Source: Sungkyunkwania multivorans
GTDB lineage: Bacteria; Bacteroidota; Bacteroidia; Flavobacteriales; Flavobacteriaceae
Length of the DNA stretch: 64,000 nt
Direction of reading: 5' to 3'
Assembly: GCF_042675645.1 (NCBI RefSeq)
Contig: NZ_JBHTJH010000017.1
Coordinates: 868,001-932,000, forward strand
Shown here: positions 49,169-60,341 of the stretch, piece after piece
Numbering within the stretch: position 1 is the stretch's first letter
How the letters are laid out: each line of letters starts with the position of its first letter
The notes under the pieces: generated by a model
Told to the model about the DNA's origin: nothing
Databases searched by the model: none
Seen by the model: only the letters and a program-made list of their open reading frames with translations
Position numbers and translations under genes: made by a program

Positions 49169-52100
49169 ATGAAAAAGCTTTTACTTTTGCTATCATTCTT
49201 TCTCTTTAGTTTGATGTTAAGTGCCCAAACTTTCAACTATCAAGCAGCAATAAGAGATGGTTCAAATGACTTAGTTACAAATCAGGCCATCGGTCTGCAA
49301 ATCTCAATTAATCAAGGGAGCGCTACTGGTACTTCTGTTTATCAAGAGACGCATCTTACCCCCTCGAATGACTATGGAATTATTTCCATAGAAATTGGAG
49401 CCGGAACAATAGTTTCGGGTAACTTCAATTCCATAGATTGGAGTACTGCCAATTATTGGCTAGAAATTTCAGCGGACATTACTGGTGGAACCTCATATTC
49501 TCTTTTAGGGGCATCTAAGCTGCAAGCGGTGCCATTTGCAATGTATGCGGCATCAGGTACCGCAGGCCCACAAGGACCTCAAGGTATCCAGGGCCCTCAG
49601 GGACTTCAGGGAGTTCAAGGACCAGCAGGCCCAACTGGTGCAACTGGACCACAGGGTATTCAAGGTCCGGCAGGAGCACAAGGCCCAACCGGTGCACAAG
49701 GTCCGGTAGGACCGGAAGGCCCTCAAGGTCCACAGGGACCAGCGGGAGCCAATGGAATTGACGGTGCTGATGGTATCGATGGAACGAATGGAGTGGACGG
49801 TGCTGACGGGATCGACGGTGACTCCGCNNNNNNNNNNTTGAACGCAGGGAACACAGGGACCGAGGCCGACTTCTTGGCAAGTCTGCAAGGTCCACAGGGA
49901 CCAGCGGGAGCCAATGGAATAGACGGTGCTGATGGTATCGATGGAACGAACGGAGTGGACGGTGCTGACGGGATCGACGGTGACTCCGCCTATCAGATAT
50001 GGTTGAACGCAGGGAACACAGGGACCGAGGCCGACTTCTTGGCAAGTCTGCAAGGNNNNNNNNNNAGCCGACGGTATTGACGGTGACTCCGCCTACCAGA
50101 TATGGTTGAATGCCGGGAACACAGGAACCGAGGCCGACTTCATCGCAAGTCTAGAGGGTCCCCAAGGTCCACAGGGACCAGCGGGAGCCAATGGAATAGA
50201 CGGTGCTGATGGTATCGATGGAACGAACGGAGTGGACGGAGCCGATGGTATCGACGGTGACTCTGCCTACCAGATATGGTTGAATGCCGGGAACACTGGA
50301 ACCGAGGCAGACTTCATCGCGAGTCTAGAGGGCCCCCAAGGTCCTCAGGGACCACAGGGACCAGCGGGAGCCAACGGTATCGACGGAGCTGATGGTATCG
50401 ATGGAACGAACGGTGTTGATGGCGCCGATGGGATCGACGGTGACTCCGCCTATCAGATATGGTTGAATGCTGGGAACACCGGAACCGAGGCTGACTTCAT
50501 CGCAAGTCTAGAGGGTCCCCAAGGGCCTCAAGGACCACAGGGACCAGCGGGAGCAAATGGTATCGACGGTGCTGATGGTATCGATGGAACGAATGGAGTG
50601 GACGGTGCCGATGGTATTGACGGTGACTCCGCCTACCAGATATGGTTGAATGCCGGGAACACAGGAACCGAGGCCGACTTCTTGGCAAGTTTACAAGGAG
50701 CAGATGGCATCGATGGAACGAATGGAACGAACGGAGTGGACGGAGCCGATGGGATCGACGGTGACTCCGCCTATCAGATATGGTTGAATGCAGGGAACAC
50801 CGGAACCGAGGCCGACTTCATCGCAAGTCTAGAGGGTCCTCAAGGTCCGCAAGGACCAGCGGGAGCCAATGGAATTGACGGTGCTGATGGTATCGATGGA
50901 ACGAACGGTGTTGATGGCGCCGATGGGATCGACGGTGACTCCGCCTATCAGATATGGTTGAATGCTGGGAACACAGGAACCGAGGCTGACTTCTTGGCAA
51001 GTTTACAAGGAGCAGATGGCATCGATGGAACGAATGGAACGAACGGAGTGGACGGTGCCGATGGTATTGACGGTGACTCCGCCTACCAGATATGGTTGAA
51101 TGCCGGGAACACTGGAACCGAGGCCGACTTCATTGCGAGTCTAGAGGGTCCCCAAGGGCCTCAAGGACCACAGGGACCAGCGGGAGCAAATGGTATCGAC
51201 GGTGCTGATGGTATCGATGGAACGAACGGAGTGGACGGTGCTGACGGTATCGACGGTGACTCCGCCTACCAGATATGGCTGAATGCCGGGAACACAGGAA
51301 CCGAGGCGGACTTCATCGCAAGTCTAGAGGGTCCCCAAGGGCCTCAAGGACCACAGGGACCAGCGGGAGCCAATGGAATAGACGGTGCTGACGGAATAGA
51401 CGGAACGAACGGAGTGGATGGGGCCGATGGTATAGACGGTGACTCTGCCTATCAGATATGGCTGAATGCGGGCAACACTGGAACCGAGGCCGACTTCATC
51501 GCGAGTCTAGAGGGTCCCCAAGGGCCTCAAGGTCCACAGGGACCAGCGGGAGCCAACGGTATCGACGGAGCTGATGGTATCGATGGAACGAACGGTGTTG
51601 ATGGCGCTGACGGTATCGACGGTGACTCCGCCTACCAGATATGGTTGAATGCAGGGAACACAGGAACCGAGGCTGACTTCTTGGCAAGTTTACAAGGAGC
51701 CGATGGCGTCGACGGAGCGAATGGAGTGGACGGTGCTGACGGTATTGACGGTGACTCTGCCTACCAGATATGGTTGAACGCAGGGAACACGGGAACCGAG
51801 GCCGACTTCATCGCAAGTCTAGAGGGTCCTCAAGGACCACAGGGACCAGCGGGAGCTGACGGGATCGATGGTGCCGATGGAATAGACGGAGCCACGGGAC
51901 CTCAAGGTCCAGCAGGAACGAATGGTGTGGACGGAGCCGATGGTATCGACGGTGACTCCGCCTACCAGATATGGTTGAACGCTGGCAACACGGGAACCGA
52001 GGCGGACTTCATAGCAAGTCTACAGGGACCGGCGGGAGCAAATGGTATCGACGGTGCTGACGGAATAGATGGAACGAACGGAGTGGACGGAGCCGATGGT

Positions 52101-55100
52101 ATCGACGGTGACTCCGCCTATCAGATTTGGTTGAATGCCGGGAACACTGGAACCGAGGCCGACTTCATCGCGAGTCTAGAGGGTCCCCAAGGTCCTCAAG
52201 GACCACAGGGACCAGCGGGAGCCAATGGAATAGACGGTGCTGACGGAATAGACGGAACGAACGGAGTGGATGGGGCCGATGGTATAGACGGTGACTCTGC
52301 CTATCAGATATGGCTGAATGCGGGCAACACTGGAACCGAGGCCGACTTCATCGCAAGTCTAGAGGGTCCCCAAGGTCCTCAAGGTCCAGTAGGGCCACAA
52401 GGCCCAGCCGGGATTGGACTGTCTGCCTACCAGATATGGTTGAATGCCGGGAACACTGGAACCGAGGCCGACTTCATCGCAAGTCTAGAGGGTCCCCAAG
52501 GTCCTCAAGGACCACAGGGACCAGCGGGAGCCAATGGAATTGACGGTGCTGATGGTATCGATGGAACGAACGGAGTGGACGGAGCCGACGGGATCGACGG
52601 TGACTCCGCCTATCAGATATGGTTGAATGCCGGGAACACTGGAACCGAGGCCGACTTCATTGCGAGTCTAGAGGGTCCCCAAGGGCCTCAAGGACCACAG
52701 GGACCAGCGGGAGCTGACGGTATCGATGGTGCCGATGGAATAGATGGGGCCACAGGTCCTCAAGGTCCAGTAGGGCCACAAGGTCCAGCAGGGATTGGAC
52801 TGTCTGCCTACCAGATATGGTTGAATGCTGGGAACACGGGAACCGAGGCCGACTTCATCGCAAGTCTAGAGGGTCCTCAAGGACCACAGGGACCAGCGGG
52901 AGCCAATGGAATAGACGGTGCTGATGGTATCGATGGAACGAATGGTGTGGACGGAGCCGACGGTATTGACGGTGACTCCGCCTACCAGATATGGTTGAAT
53001 GCAGGGAACACTGGAACCGAGGCGGACTTCATTGCGAGTCTAGAGGGTCCCCAAGGGCCTCAAGGACCACAGGGACCAGCGGGAGCTGACGGTATCGATG
53101 GTGCCGATGGAATAGATGGGGCCACAGGNNNNNNNNNNTTTCATCGCAAGTCTAGAGGGTCCCCAAGGGCCTCAAGGACCACAGGGACCAGCGGGAGCCA
53201 ATGGAATTGACGGTGCTGATGGTATCGATGGAACGAACGGAGTGGACGGTGCCGATGGTATTGACGGTGACTCCGCCTATCAGATATGGTTGAATGCCGG
53301 GAACACTGGAACCGAGGCCGACTTCATCGCAAGTCTAGAGGGTCCCCAAGGGCCTCAAGGACCACAGGGACCAGCGGGAGCTGACGGTATCGATGGTGCC
53401 GATGGAATAGATGGGGCCACAGGTCCTCAAGGTCCAGTAGGGCCACAAGGTCCAGCAGGGATTGGACTGTCTGCCTACCAGATATGGTTGAATGCTGGGA
53501 ACACGGGAACCGAGGCCGACTTCATCGCAAGTCTAGAGGGTCCTCAAGGACCACAGGGACCAGCGGGAGCCAATGGTATCGATGGTGCTGATGGTATCGA
53601 CGGAACGAACGGTGTTGATGGTGCCGACGGCATCGACGGTGACTCCGCCTACCAGATATGGTTGAATGCCGGGAACACAGGAACCGAGGCTGACTTCTTG
53701 GCAAGTTTACAAGGAGCCGATGGCGTCGACGGAGCGAATGGAACGAACGGAGTGGACGGTGCCGACGGGATCGACGGTGACTCTGCCTACCAGATATGGT
53801 TGAATGCCGGGAACACTGGAACCGAGGCCGACTTCATCGCAAGTCTAGAGGGTCCCCAAGGGCCTCAAGGTCCACAGGGACCAGCGGGAGCCAATGGAAT
53901 TGACGGTGCTGATGGTATCGATGGAACGAACGGTGTTGATGGCGCTGACGGTATTGACGGTGACTCCGCCTACCAGATATGGTTGAATGCAGGGAACACA
54001 GGAACCGAGGCTGACTTCTTGGCAAGTTTACAAGGAGCCGATGGCGTCGACGGAGCGAATGGAGTGGACGGTGCTGACGGTATTGACGGTGACTCTGCCT
54101 ACCAGATATGGTTGAACGCAGGGAACACGGGAACCGAGGCCGACTTCATCGCAAGTCTAGAGGGTCCTCAAGGACCACAGGGACCAGCGGGAGTTGACGG
54201 GATCGATGGTGCCGATGGAATAGACGGAGCCACGGGACCTCAAGGTCCAGCAGGAACGAATGGAGTGGACGGAGCCGACGGGATCGACGGTGACTCCGCC
54301 TACCAGATATGGTTGAACGCTGGCAACACGGGAACCGAGGCGGACTTCATCGCAAGTCTAGAGGGTCCCCAAGGGCCTCAAGGACCACAGGGACCAGCGG
54401 GAGCTGACGGTATCGATGGTGCCGATGGAATAGATGGAACGAACGGTGTTGATGGCGCTGACGGGATCGACGGCGACTCCGCCTACCAGATATGGTTGAA
54501 TGCAGGGAACACTGGAACCGAGGCCGACTTCATCGCAAGTCTAGAGGGTCCCCAAGGTCCTCAAGGTCCAGTAGGGCCACAAGGCCCAGCCGGGATTGGA
54601 CTGTCTGCCTACCAGATATGGTTGAATGCCGGGAACACTGGAACCGAGGCCGACTTCATCGCGAGTCTAGAGGGTCCCCAAGGTCCACAGGGACCAGCGG
54701 GAGCCAATGGAATTGACGGTGCTGATGGTATCGATGGAACGAATGGAGTGGACGGTGCTGACGGGATCGACGGTGACTCCGCCTATCAGATATGGCTGAA
54801 TGCCGGGAACACTGGAACCGAGGCCGACTTCATCGCAAGTCTAGAGGGTCCCCAAGGTCCTCAAGGTCCACAGGGACCAGCGGGAGCCAATGGAATAGAC
54901 GGTGCTGATGGAATAGACGGAGCCACGGGACCTCAAGGTCCAGCAGGAACGAATGGTGTGGACGGAGCCGATGGTATCGACGGCGACTCCGCCTACCAGA
55001 TATGGTTGAATGCAGGGAACACTGGAACCGAGGCCGACTTCATCGCGAGTCTAGAGGGTCCCCAAGGTCCTCAAGGACCACAGGGACCAGCGGGAGCCAA

Positions 55101-55876
55101 TGGAATAGACGGTGCTGANNNNNNNNNNTCAGGGTCCTCAAGGACCACAGGGACCAGCGGGAGCTGACGGTATCGATGGTGCCGATGGAATAGATGGGGC
55201 CACAGGTCCTCAAGGTCCAGTAGGGCCACAAGGCCCAGCAGGGATTGGACTGTCTGCCTACCAGATATGGTTGAATGCCGGCAACACGGGGACAGAGGCA
55301 GACTTCATTGCGAGTCTTCAAGGTCCACAAGGACCAGCGGGAGCCAATGGTATCGATGGTGCTGATGGTATTGATGGAGCTAATGGCCTTTCTGCTTATC
55401 AGATATGGTTAAGTAATGGCAATACTGGTAGCCAAGCAGATTTTTCTGCCGCGTTGGTATCGACAATCGCAGAAGTTTATGATATTACTGGTGGTCAGAC
55501 CATCAATGCTACTCCAGTGAACATCAATTTTGGAACATCAGGTATTGTAGATACCGGTTATACAGCAGCTACATCATCAATCACAGTGGGAGCTGCTGGA
55601 AGGTATCTAATCACTTACCGAGTAACTGCAGGTGTTACCAGTAATACACGAACAGGAAGTGAATATCAATTGATGGTGAATGGAGTTGCAGTACCAGGAA
55701 CATATTCAACTGCCTACCAGCGTAACAGTACGGTTGATAAGGGGACAGCTACGGCTACCAAAGTAATTCAGTTGAATGCAAATGACGTGATCACTGTCCA
55801 AGGAAGAGTATATAGTGGAGGTACGCTTCAGACTGCTGTTAATGGATCTTCCTTAATTATTGAGAGAATTAAATAA
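49169..55876 (+). CDS. Giant collagen-like secreted repeat protein with C1q-like C terminus
   Basis: One protein of about 2230 residues or more, split in the sequence by four 10-N gaps that shift the frame. Residues 1-20 are a signal peptide (MKKLLLLLSFFLFSLMLSAQ). A globular N-terminal domain follows (about 21-130: FNYQAAIRDGSNDLVTNQAIGLQ, LGASKLQAVPFAMYAASG). Then Gly-X-Y collagen-like repeats, GPQGPQGPAG and GIDGADGIDG, alternate with an 18-residue block SAYQIWLNAGNTGTEADF; I count about 34 visible blocks. The end (about 140 residues, EVYDITGGQTINATPVNINFG onward) is a C1q/TNF-like beta domain that probably trimerises. An outer-surface fibre or adhesin is likely. The partner gene follows 21 bp later. 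Confidence 0.85.
49828..49837. other. Assembly gap (10 N)
   Basis: Ten unknown bases within the collagen repeats. Comparison with neighbouring units shows the missing bases would complete SAYQIW (about 13 nt or that plus whole units), so the true size is not given by the N count. Confidence 0.95.
50056..50065. other. Assembly gap (10 N)
   Basis: Ten unknown bases in the repeats; the frame after it differs from that before, consistent with a placeholder. Confidence 0.95.
53129..53138. other. Assembly gap (10 N)
   Basis: Ten unknown bases in the repeats after GATG; the following TTTCATCGCAAGT belongs to the next EADFIASL unit, so a SAYQIW block is missing. Confidence 0.95.
55119..55128. other. 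Assembly gap (10 N)
   Basis: Ten unknown bases in the repeats; at least one IDGT/SAYQIW block is missing by comparison with neighbours. Confidence 0.95.
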
Positions 55877-55897
55877 TCCCTAAAGAATTTAAGCAAT

Positions 55898-56671
55898 ATG
55901 AGAATTTTTAAAATAGTGCTAGCAGTTGTGTTTTTTATAGCTACCATTGAATCTTATGCACAAACCATGATATTGTCTTCTCAAGTTACTACCTATAGTA
56001 CGGCAGCAGAAGGGGATTTTTATAAGGATGAAAATGATAAAGTATACATAGGAATGAGCGATGGAAGTCTTGAGGCTTTGGGGGGAGGCTCAGCGAGTGA
56101 GACTCAAACCGATCTATCTCAGAATACATCTACGGGAGTGATAACGTACGTGAATGAAGTAAACACCTCACAAATCGCAAATGTCGTAAGCGCAGATGCC
56201 AATAACGTTTTGAAAGTGGGAAGTGACGGCGGTACCTTTAGATCTTTAAATGTATTTAATTGTTATGACCTTAATGGAGGACAAACAATTACAACCACAG
56301 CATCTAAGATCAATTTGGATACCGAAACTATTAATTCTGGTGGGTATTTGCTGTCTGCTGGAGACGTGACTTTGTCGGAAGATGGTATTTACGAGATTCA
56401 TTATTCCGTAGATTTTGAATTGACCAACGGTGGCACCAATGCTAATGACGAGGTTAGGTCTGAATTGTTGTTGAACGGAACACCAGTGGCAGGATCAAGA
56501 ACCGACGCTAGTCTATCTACAACAAGTGCTGGTGTTCAATCGGCCTCACGAACGTTAATTTTGAATTTATCAGCAGGTGATGTCATTGCGATCTGGTCAG
56601 TGAAAAATGGCAACAGAAATGTCATTACTATCCCTGAAGGTTGCGGGATGACCATAAAAAAACTCAATTAG
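55898..56671 (+). CDS. Secreted partner protein with C1q-like C terminus
   Basis: A 257-aa protein with a signal peptide (MRIFKIVLAVVFFIATIESYAQ). The first half (about 23-110) is short and Thr/Ser-rich (STAAEGDFYKDENDKVYIGMSDG). The second half resembles the C-terminal domain of the giant collagen-like protein: YDLNGGQTITTTASKINLDTETINSGGY, ISEDGIYEIHYSVDFEL-like strand pattern, and a VIAIWSVKNGN end. It starts 21 bp after the collagen-like gene and a strong terminator follows, so the two form one operon. It probably assembles with the fibre. Confidence 0.78.
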   Translation: MRIFKIVLAVVFFIATIESYAQTMILSSQVTTYSTAAEGDFYKDENDKVYIGMSDGSLEALGGGSASETQTDLSQNTSTGVITYVNEVNTSQIANVVSADANNVLKVGSDGGTFRSLNVFNCYDLNGGQTITTTASKINLDTETINSGGYLLSAGDVTLSEDGIYEIHYSVDFELTNGGTNANDEVRSELLLNGTPVAGSRTDASLSTTSAGVQSASRTLILNLSAGDVIAIWSVKNGNRNVITIPEGCGMTIKKLN

Positions 56672-56684
56672 GAATAGCTTAAAT

Positions 56685-56712
56685 AAAAAGCCCCCGATCG
56701 GGGGCTTTTTTT
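56685..56712 (+). terminator. Strong intrinsic terminator
   Basis: AAAAAGCCCCCGA joined directly to TCGGGGGCTTTTT, a perfect 26-bp palindrome with a T-tail. It closes the collagen-like operon. Confidence 0.9.
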
Positions 56713-56763
56713 ATGAACAATTATTCAAAATAGTAATATTTTTAAAGTGTAACTTGTTCGACC

Positions 56764-57678
56764 GTGTTTAAAGACACCTACATATCAAAGAATCAAGAGG
56801 TATCGATAGGTTTGCCATATGATGTCCGTTTGTTTGTGAAGCGAGAGGATGAAATCGATTCCTTCATATCTGGAAATAAATTCAGGAAGCTTAAATACAA
56901 CGTGTTAGAAGCAGAGCGAATCAAGGCTAAGGTACTTATCACCTTTGGCGGAGCTTTTTCCAATCATATTGCTGCTGTTGCAAGAGCCGGTCAGGTAAGA
57001 GGATTTGCAACTGTAGGAATAATTAGAGGGGAGGAATTGGCTTCAAAAATTCAGGGAAACCCAACTTTAAAATATGCCCAGAATTGCGGTATGGAGTTAG
57101 AATTTATTTCTAGAGAAAATTATCGACAGAAAGATTCAGCAGCCTTCCTTCAAGAGCTAAATCTAAAATACAATGATGTCTACATTATTCCCGAGGGTGG
57201 TACTAATGATTTAGCGGTAAAGGGTTGTGAAGAGATAGTAACACCCGATGACCGGACTTTTGATGTGATCGCTTGCTGCGTAGGAACAGGAGGGACGATT
57301 TCTGGAATAATCAACAGTAGCAAGCCTGAACAATTGGTTTTAGGTTTTCCAGCACTGAAAGGAGATTTTTTAAAAGAAGAGATTCGTAAATTTGCACAAA
57401 AAGATAACTGGAATTTAATTGCCGATTATCATTTTGGGGGTTACGCAAAAGTCAATAGGGAGCTGATAGCATTCCTCAATACGTTCAAAAAGAGTACTGG
57501 TATCCCGCTAGACCCTGTTTATACAGGCAAAATGGCCTTCGGTATAATTAATTTGATAAAAAACGGTTATTTTAAGAAGGGGAGTCGGATATTGATGATT
57601 CATACGGGTGGTTTGCAAGGAATCGCCGGAATGAACAAACAACTGAAAAAGAGAAAATTGCCATTGATCGACACATGA
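56764..57678 (+). CDS. PLP-dependent ACC deaminase/D-cysteine desulfhydrase family protein
   Basis: A 304-aa PLP enzyme. The PLP lysine is in ISGNKFRKLKYN; other family segments are LITFGGAFSNHIAAVA, IPEGGTNDLAVKGCEE and CCVGTGGTISGI. The GTG start at 56764 gives the normal N terminus. This family includes 1-aminocyclopropane-1-carboxylate deaminases and D-cysteine desulfhydrases; which one cannot be told by eye. It overlaps the next gene by 4 bp (ATGA). Confidence 0.85.
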   Translation: MFKDTYISKNQEVSIGLPYDVRLFVKREDEIDSFISGNKFRKLKYNVLEAERIKAKVLITFGGAFSNHIAAVARAGQVRGFATVGIIRGEELASKIQGNPTLKYAQNCGMELEFISRENYRQKDSAAFLQELNLKYNDVYIIPEGGTNDLAVKGCEEIVTPDDRTFDVIACCVGTGGTISGIINSSKPEQLVLGFPALKGDFLKEEIRKFAQKDNWNLIADYHFGGYAKVNRELIAFLNTFKKSTGIPLDPVYTGKMAFGIINLIKNGYFKKGSRILMIHTGGLQGIAGMNKQLKKRKLPLIDT

Positions 57679-58490
57679 GATACAAACATTTTATATATCT
57701 GCTAGCTACCATAGTGCTCAGCAGCTGCGGTGCTAAGAAAAAAACGGTTTATAAAAATCCGAAACCAAGGGTTGAAGTGGTTGTCACAACACCGGAAGTT
57801 CGTACACCTCCAAAAGAGGAAGAGACGCCTACAAGACCGAAAACGGGTAATATAGTGCTAGACTATATTCATACCTATACTGAAACTGCCAAACAAGAAA
57901 TGAGCCTCTACGGGATTCCAGCAAGTATAACCTTGGCACAAGGGATTTTAGAATCGGGCTCAGGAAAAGGCGATCTGACCATGCGCTCCAATAATCACTT
58001 CGGCATTAAATGTCACAAAGAGTGGCAAGGAGGGCGAGTATATCACGACGATGACGCTCGTGGAGAGTGCTTTAGAAAGTATGATGACCCAAAAACTTCC
58101 TTCAGAGACCACTCTTTATTCCTTTATGGGCGAAAGCGCTATTTTTCTTTGTTCAAATTACCTAAAGACGATTATAAAGGTTGGGCGAGGGGTTTGAGGA
58201 AAGCAGGCTATGCTACCGATCCCAAGTACCCTGCAAAATTGATCAGTTTGATAGAAAGGTATAAGCTCTATGAGCTTGACGCCGAAGTAATTGGAAAAGA
58301 CCCAAGGTTGGCACAAAAGGTAGAGCCCAAGGAAGACCGCTATACGGTTAAAAAGGGCGATACGCTTTACTCGATCGCTAGAAGGCATAAAATATCTGTT
58401 ACCGAATTAAGGTCGCTAAATAGTCTAGAAGACAATACGATCCATGAGGGACAAACCCTGTTCGTGAAACCATTACCAAAAGATTTTTAA
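57675..58490 (+). CDS. Glucosaminidase plus LysM lipoprotein
   Basis: A 271-aa lipoprotein (MRYKHFIYLLATIVLSSCG). A Pro/Thr/Glu-rich linker, then a Flg/mannosyl-glycoprotein endo-beta-N-acetylglucosaminidase-type domain (about 70-200): ASITLAQGILESGSGKGDLTMRSNNHFGIKCH with the catalytic Glu in ILESG. A LysM repeat ends it (YTVKKGDTLYSIARRHKISVTELRSLN). It should cleave peptidoglycan glycan. It overlaps the start of hemL by one base (TAATG) and the upstream PLP gene by four. Confidence 0.9.
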   Translation: MRYKHFIYLLATIVLSSCGAKKKTVYKNPKPRVEVVVTTPEVRTPPKEEETPTRPKTGNIVLDYIHTYTETAKQEMSLYGIPASITLAQGILESGSGKGDLTMRSNNHFGIKCHKEWQGGRVYHDDDARGECFRKYDDPKTSFRDHSLFLYGRKRYFSLFKLPKDDYKGWARGLRKAGYATDPKYPAKLISLIERYKLYELDAEVIGKDPRLAQKVEPKEDRYTVKKGDTLYSIARRHKISVTELRSLNSLEDNTIHEGQTLFVKPLPKDF

Positions 58491-59776
58491 TGAATTACCA
58501 AAGAAGCAGTGCCTTATTTAAGGAGGCCGAAATGTACATTCCTGGAGGGGTGAACTCCCCTGTGCGCGCATTTAAGGCGGTAGGAGGTGACCCTATTTTT
58601 GTGAAAAGTGCCAAAGGAGCTTATTTGTATGATGAAGATGGGAACAAACTCATCGATTATATCGCCTCATGGGGTCCGATGATCTTGGGGCACGCTCATC
58701 AGCCAGTGATAGATGCCATAGTAGATAAGGCACAGAAGGGGACTTCTTTTGGAATTCCTACGCAGATAGAGACCGAGATTGCCAAGTTGGCTGTATCGAT
58801 GGTCCCGAATATCGATAAGATCCGTTTTGTGAATAGTGGAACCGAAGCTTGTATGAGTGCTGTTAGATTGGCTCGAGGGTATACGGGACGAGAGAAGATC
58901 ATCAAGTTTGCGGGTTGTTATCATGGGCATTCAGATGCATTTTTGATACAGGCCGGTAGCGGAGCGGTTACCTTTGGAGCACCCAATAGTCCTGGAGTTA
59001 CGCAAGGCACTGCAAAAGATACTTTACTGGCGCGATATAATGATCTTGCAAATGTTGAGGAACTTTTCGATGCCAACAACGGGGAGATCGCCGCTATTAT
59101 CATCGAACCAGTAGCAGGAAATATGGGATGTATTATTCCTGAAGAGGGCTTTCTGGAAGGATTGCGAAAGCTTTGCGACGACCATCATGCCCTATTGGTC
59201 TTTGACGAGGTCATGACCGGTTTTCGCTTGGCGAAAGGAGGAGCGCAAGAATTATTGAAGATAGATGCCGATATCATAACGTTCGGCAAGGTCATCGGTG
59301 GAGGATTGCCCGTAGGAGCCTTTGCTGCAAGAAACGAGATCATGGAGTATTTGGCGCCACTGGGACCGGTTTATCAAGCAGGTACATTAAGTGGAAATCC
59401 TCTGGCTATGAGTGCAGGTTTGACCATGTTGAAAGAGTTGAATGAGCGGCCAGAAGTTTTTACCAGTTTAAACGATAAGACCAAATACTTGCATCAAGGA
59501 CTTGAGAAAGTGCTCACCGAAGCGGGAATCACGTTTCAGATCAATCGCCTAGGCTCGATGATCTCTGTTCATTTTACCGAAGCGCCGGTAGTCGATCTTG
59601 AATCTTCCGCCAAAGGAAATAATGGGACCTTCAAGAAATTTTTTCACGGGATGCTTAACGAAGGGATCTATCTTCCTCCAAGTGCTTTTGAAAGTTGGTT
59701 CTTAAACGATGCACTATCGTACAAAGATCTGGACAATACGATTGAAGCCGCCAGAAAAGTGGCCACTAGCTTATAA
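58490..59776 (+). CDS. hemL: Glutamate-1-semialdehyde 2,1-aminomutase
   Basis: A 428-aa PLP enzyme. VNSPVRAF at the N terminus, FVNSGTEACMSAVRLAR, FDEVMTGFR and the PLP lysine Lys267 in ITFGKVIGGGLPVGAF. It converts glutamate-1-semialdehyde to 5-aminolevulinate, the first precursor of haem in the C5 route. It is last in the three-gene row, with a terminator directly after. Confidence 0.95.
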   Translation: MNYQRSSALFKEAEMYIPGGVNSPVRAFKAVGGDPIFVKSAKGAYLYDEDGNKLIDYIASWGPMILGHAHQPVIDAIVDKAQKGTSFGIPTQIETEIAKLAVSMVPNIDKIRFVNSGTEACMSAVRLARGYTGREKIIKFAGCYHGHSDAFLIQAGSGAVTFGAPNSPGVTQGTAKDTLLARYNDLANVEELFDANNGEIAAIIIEPVAGNMGCIIPEEGFLEGLRKLCDDHHALLVFDEVMTGFRLAKGGAQELLKIDADIITFGKVIGGGLPVGAFAARNEIMEYLAPLGPVYQAGTLSGNPLAMSAGLTMLKELNERPEVFTSLNDKTKYLHQGLEKVLTEAGITFQINRLGSMISVHFTEAPVVDLESSAKGNNGTFKKFFHGMLNEGIYLPPSAFESWFLNDALSYKDLDNTIEAARKVATSL

Positions 59777-59782
59777 AATAAA

Positions 59783-59808
59783 AAAGCGAGCCCTTCTAAG
59801 CTCGCTTT
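59783..59808. terminator. Terminator after hemL
   Basis: AAAGCGAGC and GCTCGCTTT pair around an 8-nt loop, flanked by A- and T-runs. It lies between the convergent hemL and 59829 genes and may serve both. Confidence 0.85.
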
Positions 59809-59828
59809 TCAATCATCTAGAGGTTATC

Positions 59829-60170
59829 TTATTGTTGCGTTTCTTTGTACTTTTTAAATTGCTCCTCGGTAAGGAGTTCCTTCAAAGCAGCTTCTCTTTT
59901 TGCAGCTCGCTCTTCTTTGCTCTCCTCTATCTTTTTGACCTTAGGATTGTTATTTGCGATCATCTCTTGAATGCCTTGTTCTTCTTTCACCTGTTTCAGG
60001 TAAAAATTGAAAACGCCATCGATCTGTTCTTCTTCAAGCCCAACTTGTTCTTTCAATTCCATGGTCTTTTCTTTGGCTAGTTCTCTGGGAGTCTTTTTTT
60101 CCTGTGCCAAAGTAGTGGTACTTATGCCGAACAGCGCTAGAAATGCAATAAATGCAAGTATTTTTTTCAT
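59829..60170 (-). CDS. Small exported helical protein
   Basis: A 113-aa protein with a signal peptide (MKKILAFIAFLALFGISTTTLAQ). The rest is highly charged and helical (KKTPRELAKEKTMELKEQVGLEEEQIDGVFNFYLKQVKEEQG; LKELLTEEQFKKYKETQQ), like Spy/CpxP-type periplasmic proteins and the common Bacteroidetes DUF with LTEEQFKKY. Family not certain. Periplasmic. Confidence 0.65.
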   Translation of the reverse strand: MKKILAFIAFLALFGISTTTLAQEKKTPRELAKEKTMELKEQVGLEEEQIDGVFNFYLKQVKEEQGIQEMIANNNPKVKKIEESKEERAAKREAALKELLTEEQFKKYKETQQ

Positions 60171-60341
60171 GTGTAATTAGTTAAAATGATGGGTTTAAAG
60201 ATACAACTAAAAATAAAAGGAATTGATATTCATCAAGAGAACTCGGTCATCTCAGCCTTTAAATATTGAGATACTTTTAAGAAGGCAAGCTTGTTCTATC
60301 TCACTTTAGCAAGTATCTTTGCAACATATTTTTCGATTGCA

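Larger units (their letters stand above)
49560..55425 (+). repeat. Near-identical coding repeats (about 100-190 bp units)
   Basis: DNA units encode the Gly-X-Y block plus SAYQIWLNAGNTGTEADF. Units are almost identical at DNA level over long distances, including silent positions, and unit types are shuffled (GPQGPQ with two or three copies, TNG/ATG variants, LASLQGADG and IASLEGPQ forms). This suggests recent duplication and recombination. Confidence 0.9.

Noticed and set aside
49515..50053. Arg- and His-rich long frames on the minus strand of the collagen-like gene
   Set aside because: They mirror the repeated plus-strand codons, continue in several frames at once and have no start context; they are shadows of the repeat.
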